A stretch of 64,000 nucleotides of DNA from Rhodopirellula bahusiensis (GTDB lineage Bacteria > Planctomycetota > Planctomycetia > Pirellulales > Pirellulaceae). This document shows, one piece after another, positions 1 through 7,671 of the stretch. Within the stretch, counting starts at the first letter, position 1; the number at the start of each line of letters is the position of its first letter. The position numbers and the translations under genes are program-made. The stretch lies in NCBI RefSeq assembly GCF_002727185.1, contig NZ_NIZW01000004.1:124001-188000 (forward strand). Reading direction: 5' to 3'. The notes beneath the pieces were generated by a model. That model did no database searches. It saw nothing but the letters and a program-made list of their open reading frames with translations, and was not told where the DNA came from.

Positions 1-602
1 TTCAGATCCAGGTACTCCATATCGACCTGGTTCTGCCGCGGGAACGCGATACGGCGGTAGGGAGAGGGCAGCCCCAGATTCATCAACGCGAATTCGTCTT
101 CCTGAGGCCGATCCCACCCCGCGTCCATGTTGTCCATCGGACGTTTGCCCGGCAGCAACCAACCCGCGAATTTCCGGAAGAACCACTGCGTCAGCAGGAA
201 ATGGGAAGGTGCGAAGCACTGGAATGTCGACGGACTGCTGAATCGTTCATCGCGAACCATCAGTTCGTGCAGCAGCGTCGTTCCGCTTCTCCAGTGACCG
301 ACGATGAATACCGGAGGGCCGTGCAACTCAGCTTCTCGCAACCGCCGCGCGAACAAAAGCTTTTGCAGCCACGTCAACAACGTGTTGATGAAGGTCGTCA
401 GCGAAACACTGATCACCAACGGAATTCGCGAAGGACTGATTTCGAAGTTGCCGCTGCGCAGCAGACGCCACCATGCGGATGGCCGCATCCCATGCCAGAA
501 ACGCGGGCTGTAGAACGGATACGAGTTCAGCTTGGCCGGTGGATGGTTCGCCGTTTTGGCGGGAGGCGTTGGGAGAACTTCGGATTTGGAAGTGGATTCC
601 AT
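1..602 (-). CDS. Sulfotransferase family protein (3' end cut by window edge)
   Basis: Reading the minus strand from the ATG at 602 gives about 200 residues with no stop before the window edge, so the C-terminus is missing. The protein contains VGHWRSGTTLLHEL at about residues 98-111. This is the 5'-phosphosulfate-binding loop of PAPS-dependent sulfotransferases. It is followed by a motif-rich segment (NMDAGWDRPQEDEFAL) typical of the Sulfotransfer_3 type common in planctomycetes. The family moves a sulfate group from PAPS to a hydroxyl of a carbohydrate, lipid or other acceptor; the acceptor cannot be told here. The first ~45 residues are Pro/Ser/Lys rich, and a hydrophobic stretch (about residues 64-80) could touch the membrane. 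The gene is divergent from the MazG-like gene at 861. Confidence 0.85.
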   Translation of the reverse strand, partial: MESTSKSEVLPTPPAKTANHPPAKLNSYPFYSPRFWHGMRPSAWWRLLRSGNFEISPSRIPLVISVSLTTFINTLLTWLQKLLFARRLREAELHGPPVFIVGHWRSGTTLLHELMVRDERFSSPSTFQCFAPSHFLLTQWFFRKFAGWLLPGKRPMDNMDAGWDRPQEDEFALMNLGLPSPYRRIAFPRQNQVDMEYLDL

Positions 603-860
603 GCGACTGGTTGAAAGTGTGCCGAAGTTTGGCGGAACGGAAGAGGACAGCGTGACACAAGAGGGAGGCATGCCAAGGTGCCTCGCGGTTCCGATTCGGC
701 TCGCTAGAATACGCGTCCCAGCCGAATTGGCCTATCATCTGAATCGATCGAACCCAGATTTTTTGCGTGTTTGAAGCTTCAAATTAGCCTGATCCGCAAT
801 CTCGAATCCAAATCTCCCGCTCGGCTCCGCCGAATTCCGCCTTCTCTGCCCGACCTCTGC

Positions 861-1181
861 ATGACGTCTCCCAGCAAAGATCTCTCGATCGCGGATCTGC
901 AAAAGCACATCCACCGCATGTATTACGACAAAGACGTCGCTCGCGGAGTGGATGGCACATTCATGTGGCTGATGGAAGAAGTCGGGGAACTGGCCTCCGC
1001 CCTACGGGGGGACGACCGAGAGAACTTGGCCGAAGAATTCGCCGACGTGATCGCTTGGTTGTTCACGATCGCAAACGTCGCCGACATCGATCTGGCGGAA
1101 GCTCTGTCGAATAAATACGGCAACGGTTGCCCCGGCTGCAGACGATTCGAGTGTGAGTGCAGCTTGAGTGAGAAACCATGA
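861..1181 (+). CDS. MazG-like nucleotide pyrophosphohydrolase
   Basis: This 106-residue protein has the all-alpha NTP pyrophosphohydrolase signature: EEVGEL at about residues 38-43, followed by EEFADV about 17 residues later. The acidic residues bind the Mg ions that hydrolyse nucleoside triphosphates to monophosphate and pyrophosphate, usually to clear non-canonical nucleotides. The C-terminus carries a cysteine cluster (GCPGCRRFECEC) that looks like a small metal-binding knuckle. An earlier in-frame TTG at 771 exists, but the ATG at 861 starts just before the conserved domain and is preferred. The last 4 bases overlap the ATG of the following membrane protein, so the two are probably translated together. 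Substrate unknown. Confidence 0.82.
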   Translation: MTSPSKDLSIADLQKHIHRMYYDKDVARGVDGTFMWLMEEVGELASALRGDDRENLAEEFADVIAWLFTIANVADIDLAEALSNKYGNGCPGCRRFECECSLSEKP

Positions 1182-3532
1182 GCAGCCGGAACTCACCCCA
1201 GCACATTGATCTTGCCGGATATCTCGCCGGCAAGCCAAATCACTTGATCGCGGTTCTTTTCGCGGCTGCGATTGCCTGGATCGGTTGGATCCATCAGGGC
1301 ACGCTTGCCCATGCCCAAGATCCCGCCTCTCCAAGCGTCCAGGCGACTTGGGCTGGTATCCAGGGTCACTATCGTCCTGGCCAATGGACCGCGATTCGGC
1401 TGAAAACCGCTGCCGGTGAATCAACCTTTGGCGATGCGGTCCCGGTCGAGCAACTCAGCGATTTGGTCATCGAAACGTTGGATGGCGACGGGGCGGTGGT
1501 CACCTACGAACAACCCGACCTGTCGGATGATTCGCCTTTTGCTCTCGCGATTCCCGGCAGTGAAGCGGCACCGATCATCATTCGATCGGGCGATCGAGTT
1601 CTTGCACGCACCCGTTTGCCCGAACGCGGCGTCCCGGCAAATGGAGCCTCGATGATCCCGCTGGGAATGCCATGGGTGATGGTCTTTGGCGACACTTTGG
1701 CCATCGACAATATCGGCGTGAATGAACTGCTCAATCGAGAAGCCTCGGTCGCGGTGACTCACATCCAAGAATCGGCCGCCGTCCCCGATCACGCCTTGGC
1801 CTTGGATGGCATCGACTTGATGGTCGTCAACGCGGCTGGCATTCCAATCCTGAACGAATTGAGTTCACCGCAGCGTACGGCCTTGTCGCATTGGGTCCGC
1901 AACGGTGGACAAGTCTTGGTGACTCTAGGTGGACAAGCTGAGACGCTTCTGCAAACAGCCGATTGGTTGGCGGAGCTGCTTCCTGATTCGGTCGCATCCG
2001 CCCAGGTCACAAAGCTCGATCCTTCCGGATTGGAAACCTTCACCAGCAGCCAAACTCGATTGCCCACCTTCGAAGGCCTGCAACTCCCCAAGACATTCGG
2101 CCGTGATGGCGTTGGCGAAATGCTGATCTCGGGCCGTACCAGCCGGCGCGTCAGCCAGCCCTTCGCGGTTCGATATGTGTCCGGGTTTGGCCACATCACT
2201 GTGCTGGCTGCGGATCTCGAGTCCGCCGATTTCGCTGATTGGCCTCAGCGGATGGACCTGGTCACGTTGCTGATTGGCGACTCGCTGCGGCACGCGGACG
2301 AAGACAACGTCAGCGAAAGCATTCGGCTCAGTGGATTCGCGGACTTGGCCGGCCAAACCCGAGCGACCCTGGATCGGTTTGAACTCAAACGACCGTTCAG
2401 TTTCGCGGTTCTCGCGGTGATCATCGGCGTTTTGATTGCTCTGGTCGGACCACTCGACTACCTGTTGATGCGAAAATTCAATCAGAAGAGCTGGATCGGC
2501 TGGCTGACTTTCCCAACCGTCTCCGTCGCTCTGTCGATCGGACTTTGGATGGCGGCCCAGCCTCGCAAGTCAGTGAGCACGGAACGAACGGACGCTTCCG
2601 AGGCCAGCCATTCGGAGGCGGACGACGCGTTGCTTCGGACCAACTCGATTGAGTTCGTCGACATCGACGCGCAGTCTGGCTTTGGCCGCTTGTTCCGATG
2701 GTCGTTCATTTACTCGCACCCATCCAATCGAGTTCAAATTGCGACGCGAACCACGCCAGAAACGAAAGCCGTCGCAGACAAGTTCCATCATCAAGTCCTG
2801 GCACCGTTCGGCACCCCCAGCCTCGCGATGGGCGGCATCCAAATTGAATCGTCCGGTAAATCATGCGGTGTGTCGCTGAAGCAAACCGACCCGGAGTCAC
2901 CACTGAGCAGCCAGATTGATGGCATGCGATTGTCTCCGCGAAGCAGCAAATCGTTCGCGTTGCAGACTCAGTTCTCCACGGATCTGCCCGAGCAAACGCT
3001 CAAACGCCGGCGTGGCAGCGAGCTGCTCAATGGCGAGCTCGTCAATACGCTGCCGGTCGACTTGCTCGACGGCATGCTGATTTATCAAAACTGGGTTTAC
3101 CTGCTTCCGACTCGCTTGCCCGCTGGTTCGAAAATTGACGAAGTCGACTCACTGCGTCAAAAGAACTTTCGCTGGCAATTGTCTCGACAACGAGCGTTGG
3201 AAAGCAATTCCGAGGGCGAGTCCTGGGACGTGAGTGTCGTTGATCAACCGCGTCGCTTGGCCGAAATGCTGATGTTCCACAACGCCGTCGGCGGCCCGCG
3301 ATACACCGTGCTTCGCAACGAAGTGCTCGGCCACTTGGATTTCAGTTCCTTGCTGACCGTCGATCGTTGCATCCTGGTCGGACGCTGCAAAACGCCTTGG
3401 TCCGAGTTGGTTGTGACGACCGAATCGGCCGACGCAGAAAGCTCCCCCGAAGCGACCCGCTCGTTGGCAACCTCCGAACAATCCAATTCTTACGTTCGTT
3501 TGGTTTTGCCGGTCGAAGAAGTCCGGCGTTGA
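1178..3532 (+). CDS. Large membrane-anchored protein of unknown function beside an ABC ATPase
   Basis: The 784-residue protein starts with a hydrophobic segment (about residues 23-40) ending in an AHAQ-like signal-peptidase site, so the N-terminal half is probably periplasmic. Residues around 205-260 (IDLMVVNAAGIPIL, then WVRNGGQVLVTLGG) resemble the class I glutamine-amidotransferase-like fold found in planctomycete and Bacteroidetes membrane proteins linked to ABC-2 exporters. Two membrane spans lie near residues 405-430 and 440-460, followed by a ~320-residue soluble region. It overlaps the MazG-like gene by 4 bases and is followed 45 bases later by an ABC ATPase. An accessory role for that transporter is inferred from position only. 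No enzyme motif is recognised. Confidence 0.72.
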   Translation: MSSRNSPQHIDLAGYLAGKPNHLIAVLFAAAIAWIGWIHQGTLAHAQDPASPSVQATWAGIQGHYRPGQWTAIRLKTAAGESTFGDAVPVEQLSDLVIETLDGDGAVVTYEQPDLSDDSPFALAIPGSEAAPIIIRSGDRVLARTRLPERGVPANGASMIPLGMPWVMVFGDTLAIDNIGVNELLNREASVAVTHIQESAAVPDHALALDGIDLMVVNAAGIPILNELSSPQRTALSHWVRNGGQVLVTLGGQAETLLQTADWLAELLPDSVASAQVTKLDPSGLETFTSSQTRLPTFEGLQLPKTFGRDGVGEMLISGRTSRRVSQPFAVRYVSGFGHITVLAADLESADFADWPQRMDLVTLLIGDSLRHADEDNVSESIRLSGFADLAGQTRATLDRFELKRPFSFAVLAVIIGVLIALVGPLDYLLMRKFNQKSWIGWLTFPTVSVALSIGLWMAAQPRKSVSTERTDASEASHSEADDALLRTNSIEFVDIDAQSGFGRLFRWSFIYSHPSNRVQIATRTTPETKAVADKFHHQVLAPFGTPSLAMGGIQIESSGKSCGVSLKQTDPESPLSSQIDGMRLSPRSSKSFALQTQFSTDLPEQTLKRRRGSELLNGELVNTLPVDLLDGMLIYQNWVYLLPTRLPAGSKIDEVDSLRQKNFRWQLSRQRALESNSEGESWDVSVVDQPRRLAEMLMFHNAVGGPRYTVLRNEVLGHLDFSSLLTVDRCILVGRCKTPWSELVVTTESADAESSPEATRSLATSEQSNSYVRLVLPVEEVRR

Positions 3533-3577
3533 TCGAATTCCCCCGTTTGTTTCCCTTGTTCTGCATCGTGCCGGCTC

Positions 3578-4516
3578 GTGATCAAGACAGTTGACCTGAC
3601 GAAAAAATACGGCGACGCATTCGCGATCCGCGCCATCGATTTGGACCTGGAAGCGGGCGATTTGTTCGGTTTCATCGGCCCCAACGGTGCTGGCAAAACG
3701 ACAACGATGCGGATCATCGCCACGCTGTTGGAACCGAGCTGGGGCGAAGCCTACGTGTGCGGCCACAGTGTCCACACTCAACCCAAAGAGATCCGGCGAC
3801 TGGTCGGCTACATGCCCGACTTCTTCGGTGTGTACGACGACATGACCGTGGTCGAGTACCTCGAATTTTTCGCCGCGGCGTACCGGATCGGGGGAGAAGA
3901 TCGCCGCAAACGCGTCAATGAGATGCTAGAAGTCGTCGACTTGGACTTCAAACGTGACGCCTACGCCAACACGCTTTCTCGTGGACAAACGCAACGTCTG
4001 GGTCTGGCGCGAACGCTGCTGCACGATCCTCAAGTCCTGCTGCTGGACGAGCCCCTTTCAGGTTTGGACCCGCGAGCCCGAATTGAAATGCGGAACCTGC
4101 TTCGGCGGCTGGGCGAAATGGGCAAAACCGTGATCGTCAGCAGTCACATTCTGCCGGAACTCGCCGACGTGTGTAACAAAGTCGGCATCATCGACCGCGG
4201 AGAACTCAAACAGAACGCTCGCGTGACCGAGGTGATTCGCATGGTTCGCGAACACACGGTGCTGATCATCCAACCCAGCCAACGCGAACAAATGGCTCGC
4301 ATCGCGGAGCTCTTCGAGGGGCATCCGCTGGTCCAATCGACTCAGCCCGGCGACGACGCGGTGCGAGTGATCTTGAACAGCGACACCGATGACTACAGCG
4401 AATTGCCCAAACTGCTAATCGAAAACGGCATCGGATTGAAGCGATTCGCGGAGGAAGAACTCGATCTGGAATCCGCCTTCATGGCCCTCACCAAGGGCAC
4501 CAGCACCCGGATGTGA
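3578..4516 (+). CDS. ABC transporter ATP-binding protein (ABC-2 exporter type)
   Basis: The 312-residue ATPase has Walker A (GPNGAGKTT, near residue 37), a Q-loop equivalent at YMPDFFGVYDDMTV, the signature LSRGQTQRLGLAR (LSGGQ with Gly to Arg), Walker B (VLLLDEPLSGLDP) and the switch histidine (SSHILPEL). About 90 extra residues follow the nucleotide-binding core, as in drug, lipid or polysaccharide exporters. The start is the GTG at 3578, because the protein begins IKTVDLTKKYGD right at the usual family start. No permease gene follows it in the window; the next gene is a dehydratase 100 bases on. Its membrane partner may be the upstream 784-residue protein or a permease encoded elsewhere. 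The substrate is unknown. Confidence 0.9.
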   Translation: MIKTVDLTKKYGDAFAIRAIDLDLEAGDLFGFIGPNGAGKTTTMRIIATLLEPSWGEAYVCGHSVHTQPKEIRRLVGYMPDFFGVYDDMTVVEYLEFFAAAYRIGGEDRRKRVNEMLEVVDLDFKRDAYANTLSRGQTQRLGLARTLLHDPQVLLLDEPLSGLDPRARIEMRNLLRRLGEMGKTVIVSSHILPELADVCNKVGIIDRGELKQNARVTEVIRMVREHTVLIIQPSQREQMARIAELFEGHPLVQSTQPGDDAVRVILNSDTDDYSELPKLLIENGIGLKRFAEEELDLESAFMALTKGTSTRM

Positions 4517-4616
4517 GCCCCGGCGGAGACAAATTTGGCCGAATCGTGCGTTTGGGTGCCATTCTGTAGTGATTCTGTGGTTGAGGCGTTCTGGGCGGGG
4601 TACTAAGTTACGCGGC

Positions 4617-5150
4617 ATGAAATACCGCCAAATCGACCGAATTACCGAACTGACGCCCGGCCAACGCTTGGTCGGCGAACGAACTTTGGCGGCAAACGAA
4701 GAATACCTGGCCGATCATTTCCCGCGGTTCCCCGTCATGCCCGGCGTGATGATGCTGGAAGCTTTGCATCAAGCCGCTGTGTGGTTGATCCGAATGTCAC
4801 CCGAGTTTGATTCCGCCTTGGTGCTTCTTCGCGAAGCCAAGAGCGTCAAGTTTGGTGACTTCTTGTCGCCTGGTGAGACGCTGACGGTGGAAGCGGAGAT
4901 ATTCAAACGCGACGGTGCAGTGACAACTGTCAAAGCCAAGGCTCGCAAAGGCGACCGGACGACTGTTTCGGCCCGTTTGGTCCTCGAGAGCTGCTCTAGT
5001 GGCGACCCAGAACATCTTGGTACCGACGCTGACGTTCAACGACTCTCTCGCGAGCAATTTTTTTCCCTGTTCAGCGACTCCCCCGCCGCGATGGCCCTGC
5101 GTCGTCCCGGCGAGAACATATCGCCGACCATGACCCCTCACTCTGTTTGA
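4617..5150 (+). CDS. 3-hydroxyacyl-ACP dehydratase, FabZ-like, catalytic residues intact
   Basis: The 177-residue protein has the hot-dog-fold dehydratase motif with HFPRFPVMPGVMMLEAL at residues 34-50. His34 and Glu48 match the catalytic His/Glu pair of FabZ, so it should dehydrate beta-hydroxyacyl-ACP to trans-2-enoyl-ACP. It is longer than FabZ (about 150 residues), with an extra C-terminal tail from about 140 onward. An in-frame ATG at 4569 would add 16 residues, but MKYRQIDRITEL at 4617 is the normal family start. It begins a tight four-gene cassette: the acyl carrier protein starts 26 bases downstream, then a second dehydratase-like protein and a ketosynthase. It probably acts on an acyl chain carried by that ACP. 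Confidence 0.85.
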   Translation: MKYRQIDRITELTPGQRLVGERTLAANEEYLADHFPRFPVMPGVMMLEALHQAAVWLIRMSPEFDSALVLLREAKSVKFGDFLSPGETLTVEAEIFKRDGAVTTVKAKARKGDRTTVSARLVLESCSSGDPEHLGTDADVQRLSREQFFSLFSDSPAAMALRRPGENISPTMTPHSV

Positions 5151-5176
5151 AACACACTTAGGATTAGGAACGCACG

Positions 5177-5566
5177 ATGGCGCTCTCAGAAGACGAAATT
5201 TTCACCAAAGTCCAAGAAGCTCTCGTTGACGCATTGGGTGTCGACGACGACGAAACCACTCGCGATGCCACTTTGGTGGGCGATCTCGGCGCCGAATCAA
5301 TCGACTTCCTGGACATCGTGTTCAAGCTCGAAAAAGCTTTCGACATCCAAATCCCTCGCGAAGAACTGTCGCCAGAAGACATCCTGACGAACAGCCAATA
5401 CGTTCAAGACGGTGTTGTCACCGCCGACGGAATGGCCGAACTGAAGAAACGGATGCCTTGGGCCGACCTGTCGAAGTTCCAAGAAAACCCACGGGTTCAA
5501 GACTTCGGCAACTTGCTGACCGTTGGCGACTTGTGCAATTACGTCAACAGCAAAGTCAACCAGTAA
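5177..5566 (+). CDS. Acyl carrier protein with an extended helix III-IV region
   Basis: The 129-residue acidic protein contains DLGAESIDFLDIVFKLE at residues 36-52. Ser41 in the GAESID motif is the expected 4'-phosphopantetheine site. Ordinary ACPs are about 78 residues. Here a ~35-residue segment (about 74-110, including MAELKKRMPWADL) is inserted before the last helix (VGDLCNYVNSKV), so the protein is long but complete. An AGGA-like ribosome site (TTAGGAACGC) precedes the ATG. It lies between two dehydratase-like genes and upstream of a ketosynthase, so it is most likely the dedicated carrier of this cassette and not the housekeeping AcpP. The product made on it cannot be read from sequence. 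Confidence 0.88.
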   Translation: MALSEDEIFTKVQEALVDALGVDDDETTRDATLVGDLGAESIDFLDIVFKLEKAFDIQIPREELSPEDILTNSQYVQDGVVTADGMAELKKRMPWADLSKFQENPRVQDFGNLLTVGDLCNYVNSKVNQ

Positions 5567-5597
5567 GCATCCGCGTAACAACCGAAGGCAGCCTGCC

Positions 5598-6104
5598 ATG
5601 CGATGGTTTTGGGTGGATCGCTTCACCGAATTTGTGAGCGGTTCTCATGCGTCCGGCGTCAAGAATGTCGCCTTGGACGAAGAGGTCGTTGACGATTACT
5701 GCCTCGGCTACACGATGCTTCCGCCAACTCTCATCATCGAGGGTCTCGCTCAATTGGGCGGGATCCTGGTACACGAGAAGTTCGGCTTCACCAAACGGGT
5801 CGTTTTGGCGAAGGTCGGCAGCGCGAAGTACTATGCACCGGCGCGACCTGGCGACTCATTGCAGTACCATGTCAAACTGGAACGCACCCAGGACAGCGGC
5901 GCGACCGTCACCGGCACCAGCCACTGCGATGGGGAACTGCAAGCCGAAGTTGACCTGATGTTTGCCTTCCTAGAAGAAGGTCATTTGATCGACGGACCGC
6001 TCTTCAACCCCGGCGATTTGCTGGCCATGATGCGGATGATGAACTTCTTCCACGTCGCCGTCACGGCCGACGGGGAACCGATTCCTTTTCACGAAAATCT
6101 GTAA
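5598..6104 (+). CDS. Dehydratase-like hot-dog protein lacking the catalytic histidine
   Basis: The 168-residue protein aligns by eye with FabZ over CLGYTMLPPTLIIEGLAQLG at residues 35-54. The position of the catalytic histidine is Tyr34 (DDYCLGY in place of the GHFPG-type motif), while the catalytic glutamate is kept as Glu48. In the upstream dehydratase the two residues are His34 and Glu48, so the pair lines up exactly. This copy is probably catalytically dead or altered and may form a heteromer with the first, though that is inference. The start is the ATG at 5598; the reading frame is open back to 5523, but that would overlap the ACP gene. Downstream, the ketosynthase begins 6 bases after the stop. 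Confidence 0.82.
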   Translation: MRWFWVDRFTEFVSGSHASGVKNVALDEEVVDDYCLGYTMLPPTLIIEGLAQLGGILVHEKFGFTKRVVLAKVGSAKYYAPARPGDSLQYHVKLERTQDSGATVTGTSHCDGELQAEVDLMFAFLEEGHLIDGPLFNPGDLLAMMRMMNFFHVAVTADGEPIPFHENL

Positions 6105-6110
6105 ACGTCC

Positions 6111-7400
6111 ATGTCGTCGCGTCGCCGAGTCGTCGTCACCGGAATCGGTATGATCAACCCCATGGGTTGGGATGTCGCCACCGTTTGGTCTGGCCTTCAA
6201 GAAAGCGGCAGTGGCGTTGCGCCCACGACGCTGTTCAACGCCAGCGGTTTCCCCACGCGAATCAGTGCGGAAATCAAGAATTGGGACATCACCAAAGCGG
6301 TTGAAGACGGCGAAAAACACGTTCAACGCGGTCGTCACACCCAGTTCGCCATCGCCGCTGCCACGCAAGCGATGAAGGACAGCGGCGTCCTTTCGTCAAT
6401 GAAAGATCCGACACGCTTGGGCGTTTATCTTGGCAGTGGTGAAGGCAACCAAGACTTCAACACGTTCAGCAGAATGATGGTGGCCGCGCTCGAAGATGGC
6501 ACCTATGACCCAACCAAGTTCATCGCTTCCGGTTTGAGCTTGCTCGATCCCGCGAAAGAGCTGGAACAAGAACCGAACATGCCCGCGGCTCACCTTGCCG
6601 CACGCTTCAACGCCCAAGGCCCCAACTTCAACTGCTTGACCGCCTGTGCGGCCAGCAGCCAAGCAGTCGGCGAAGCCACCGAGATCATCCGTCGCGGCGA
6701 AGCCGATGCGATGTTGGCCGGCGGAACACACAGCATGATTCACCCCTTCGGTGTGACCGGATTCAACTTGCTCACCGCCCTGAGCGAAAGCAACGACGAT
6801 CCAACCAAAGCCAGCCGTCCATTCGACGCGGGCCGAAACGGTTTCGTGTTGGGCGAAGGCTCCGCGATGGTCATCCTCGAAGAACTCGAATCCGCCAAAA
6901 AACGCGGCGCAACGATCTACGGCGAAGTCGCTGGCTATGGCACAACCGCTGATGCTTATCGCATCACTGACATTCCACCAGACGGCCACGGCGGAATCGC
7001 GTCGATGCGAATGGCGATCGCCGACGCGGGACTCAACCCGTCCGACATCGGTTACGTCAACGCTCACGGAACCAGCACCAAGGTCAACGACCGCGTCGAG
7101 ACGAAAGCCTGCCGCGAAGTATTTGGTGACAACGCCGAACAAACTCCTGTGAGCAGCACCAAAAGCATGATGGGTCACTTGATCGCTGCCGCGGGCGTGA
7201 CCGAGATGATCGTGTGCCTGATGGCGATTCGCGACTCCGTGTTGCCACCGACGATCAACCAGGAAACACCTGATCCAGATTGCGATTTGGATTACGTGCC
7301 CAACGAAGCACGCCCTGCCAAGATCACCCACGCACTGAACAACAGCTTCGGCTTCGGTGGCCAAAACGTGACACTGTGCCTCAGCCGCTTCGACGGCTAA
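6111..7400 (+). CDS. Beta-ketoacyl-ACP synthase (FabF/KAS II-like)
   Basis: The 429-residue thiolase-fold enzyme has the nucleophile Cys179 in NCLTACAASSQ, the two catalytic histidines His319 (NAHGTSTKVND) and His356 (KSMMGHLIAAAG), and Lys351. It should condense malonyl-ACP with an acyl chain, releasing CO2. A segment at about residues 112-160 (between GSGEGNQDF and NMPAAHLAARF) is longer than in E. coli FabF, which has about 413 residues. It follows the catalytically degenerate dehydratase by 6 bases and closes the cassette. No ketoreductase, enoyl reductase or acyltransferase is adjacent, so the pathway must borrow these from the general fatty acid system or elsewhere. Confidence 0.92.
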   Translation: MSSRRRVVVTGIGMINPMGWDVATVWSGLQESGSGVAPTTLFNASGFPTRISAEIKNWDITKAVEDGEKHVQRGRHTQFAIAAATQAMKDSGVLSSMKDPTRLGVYLGSGEGNQDFNTFSRMMVAALEDGTYDPTKFIASGLSLLDPAKELEQEPNMPAAHLAARFNAQGPNFNCLTACAASSQAVGEATEIIRRGEADAMLAGGTHSMIHPFGVTGFNLLTALSESNDDPTKASRPFDAGRNGFVLGEGSAMVILEELESAKKRGATIYGEVAGYGTTADAYRITDIPPDGHGGIASMRMAIADAGLNPSDIGYVNAHGTSTKVNDRVETKACREVFGDNAEQTPVSSTKSMMGHLIAAAGVTEMIVCLMAIRDSVLPPTINQETPDPDCDLDYVPNEARPAKITHALNNSFGFGGQNVTLCLSRFDG

Positions 7401-7411
7401 ACAGGCAGTGC

Positions 7412-7590
7412 CGTTTTCAGGTGCCGCCTTTTGGCGGGTTTTCCACACGGCGCACCACATCTGAAACGCATTTGGGGAGAGGTTGAGCGACGCCGTTCAG
7501 GCGCACGCGAGGTGAGGGCCGGGTATGGGAAGCGGCGTGAACTGCCCTCCCTCGGAATTTCTCTGATTGCTCGCTGAACGCTCGCTTTCC
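7412..7590. repeat. Dispersed intergenic repeat, copy A
   Basis: This stretch between the ketosynthase and the polyprenyl synthase matches the stretch at about 18114-18290. The best-conserved core is at 7471-7520: it begins TTTGGGGAGAGG, continues GAGCGACGCCGTTCAGGCG, and ends GTGAGGGCCG, with only a few substitutions and one indel against 18187-18238. An upstream block (TTTCAGGTGCCGCC, then CACACGGCG) also recurs. Copy A lacks the left arm CCTCTCCC that in copy B pairs with GGGAGAGG. It has no coding potential on either strand. It looks like a small non-autonomous or REP-like intergenic element. Confidence 0.7.
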
Positions 7591-7671
7591 AGAAATCAGC
7601 AACTCGCTGCCTCGTCACGAATCAAAAGCGGAGATGACATGCACACCTCGCTTTCCGGCAACCCGCCAGAT

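Noticed and set aside
6396-7460. 354-aa minus-strand frame antisense to the ketosynthase
   Set aside because: It is a shadow of the ketosynthase, which has all catalytic residues; the antisense frame has no motif.
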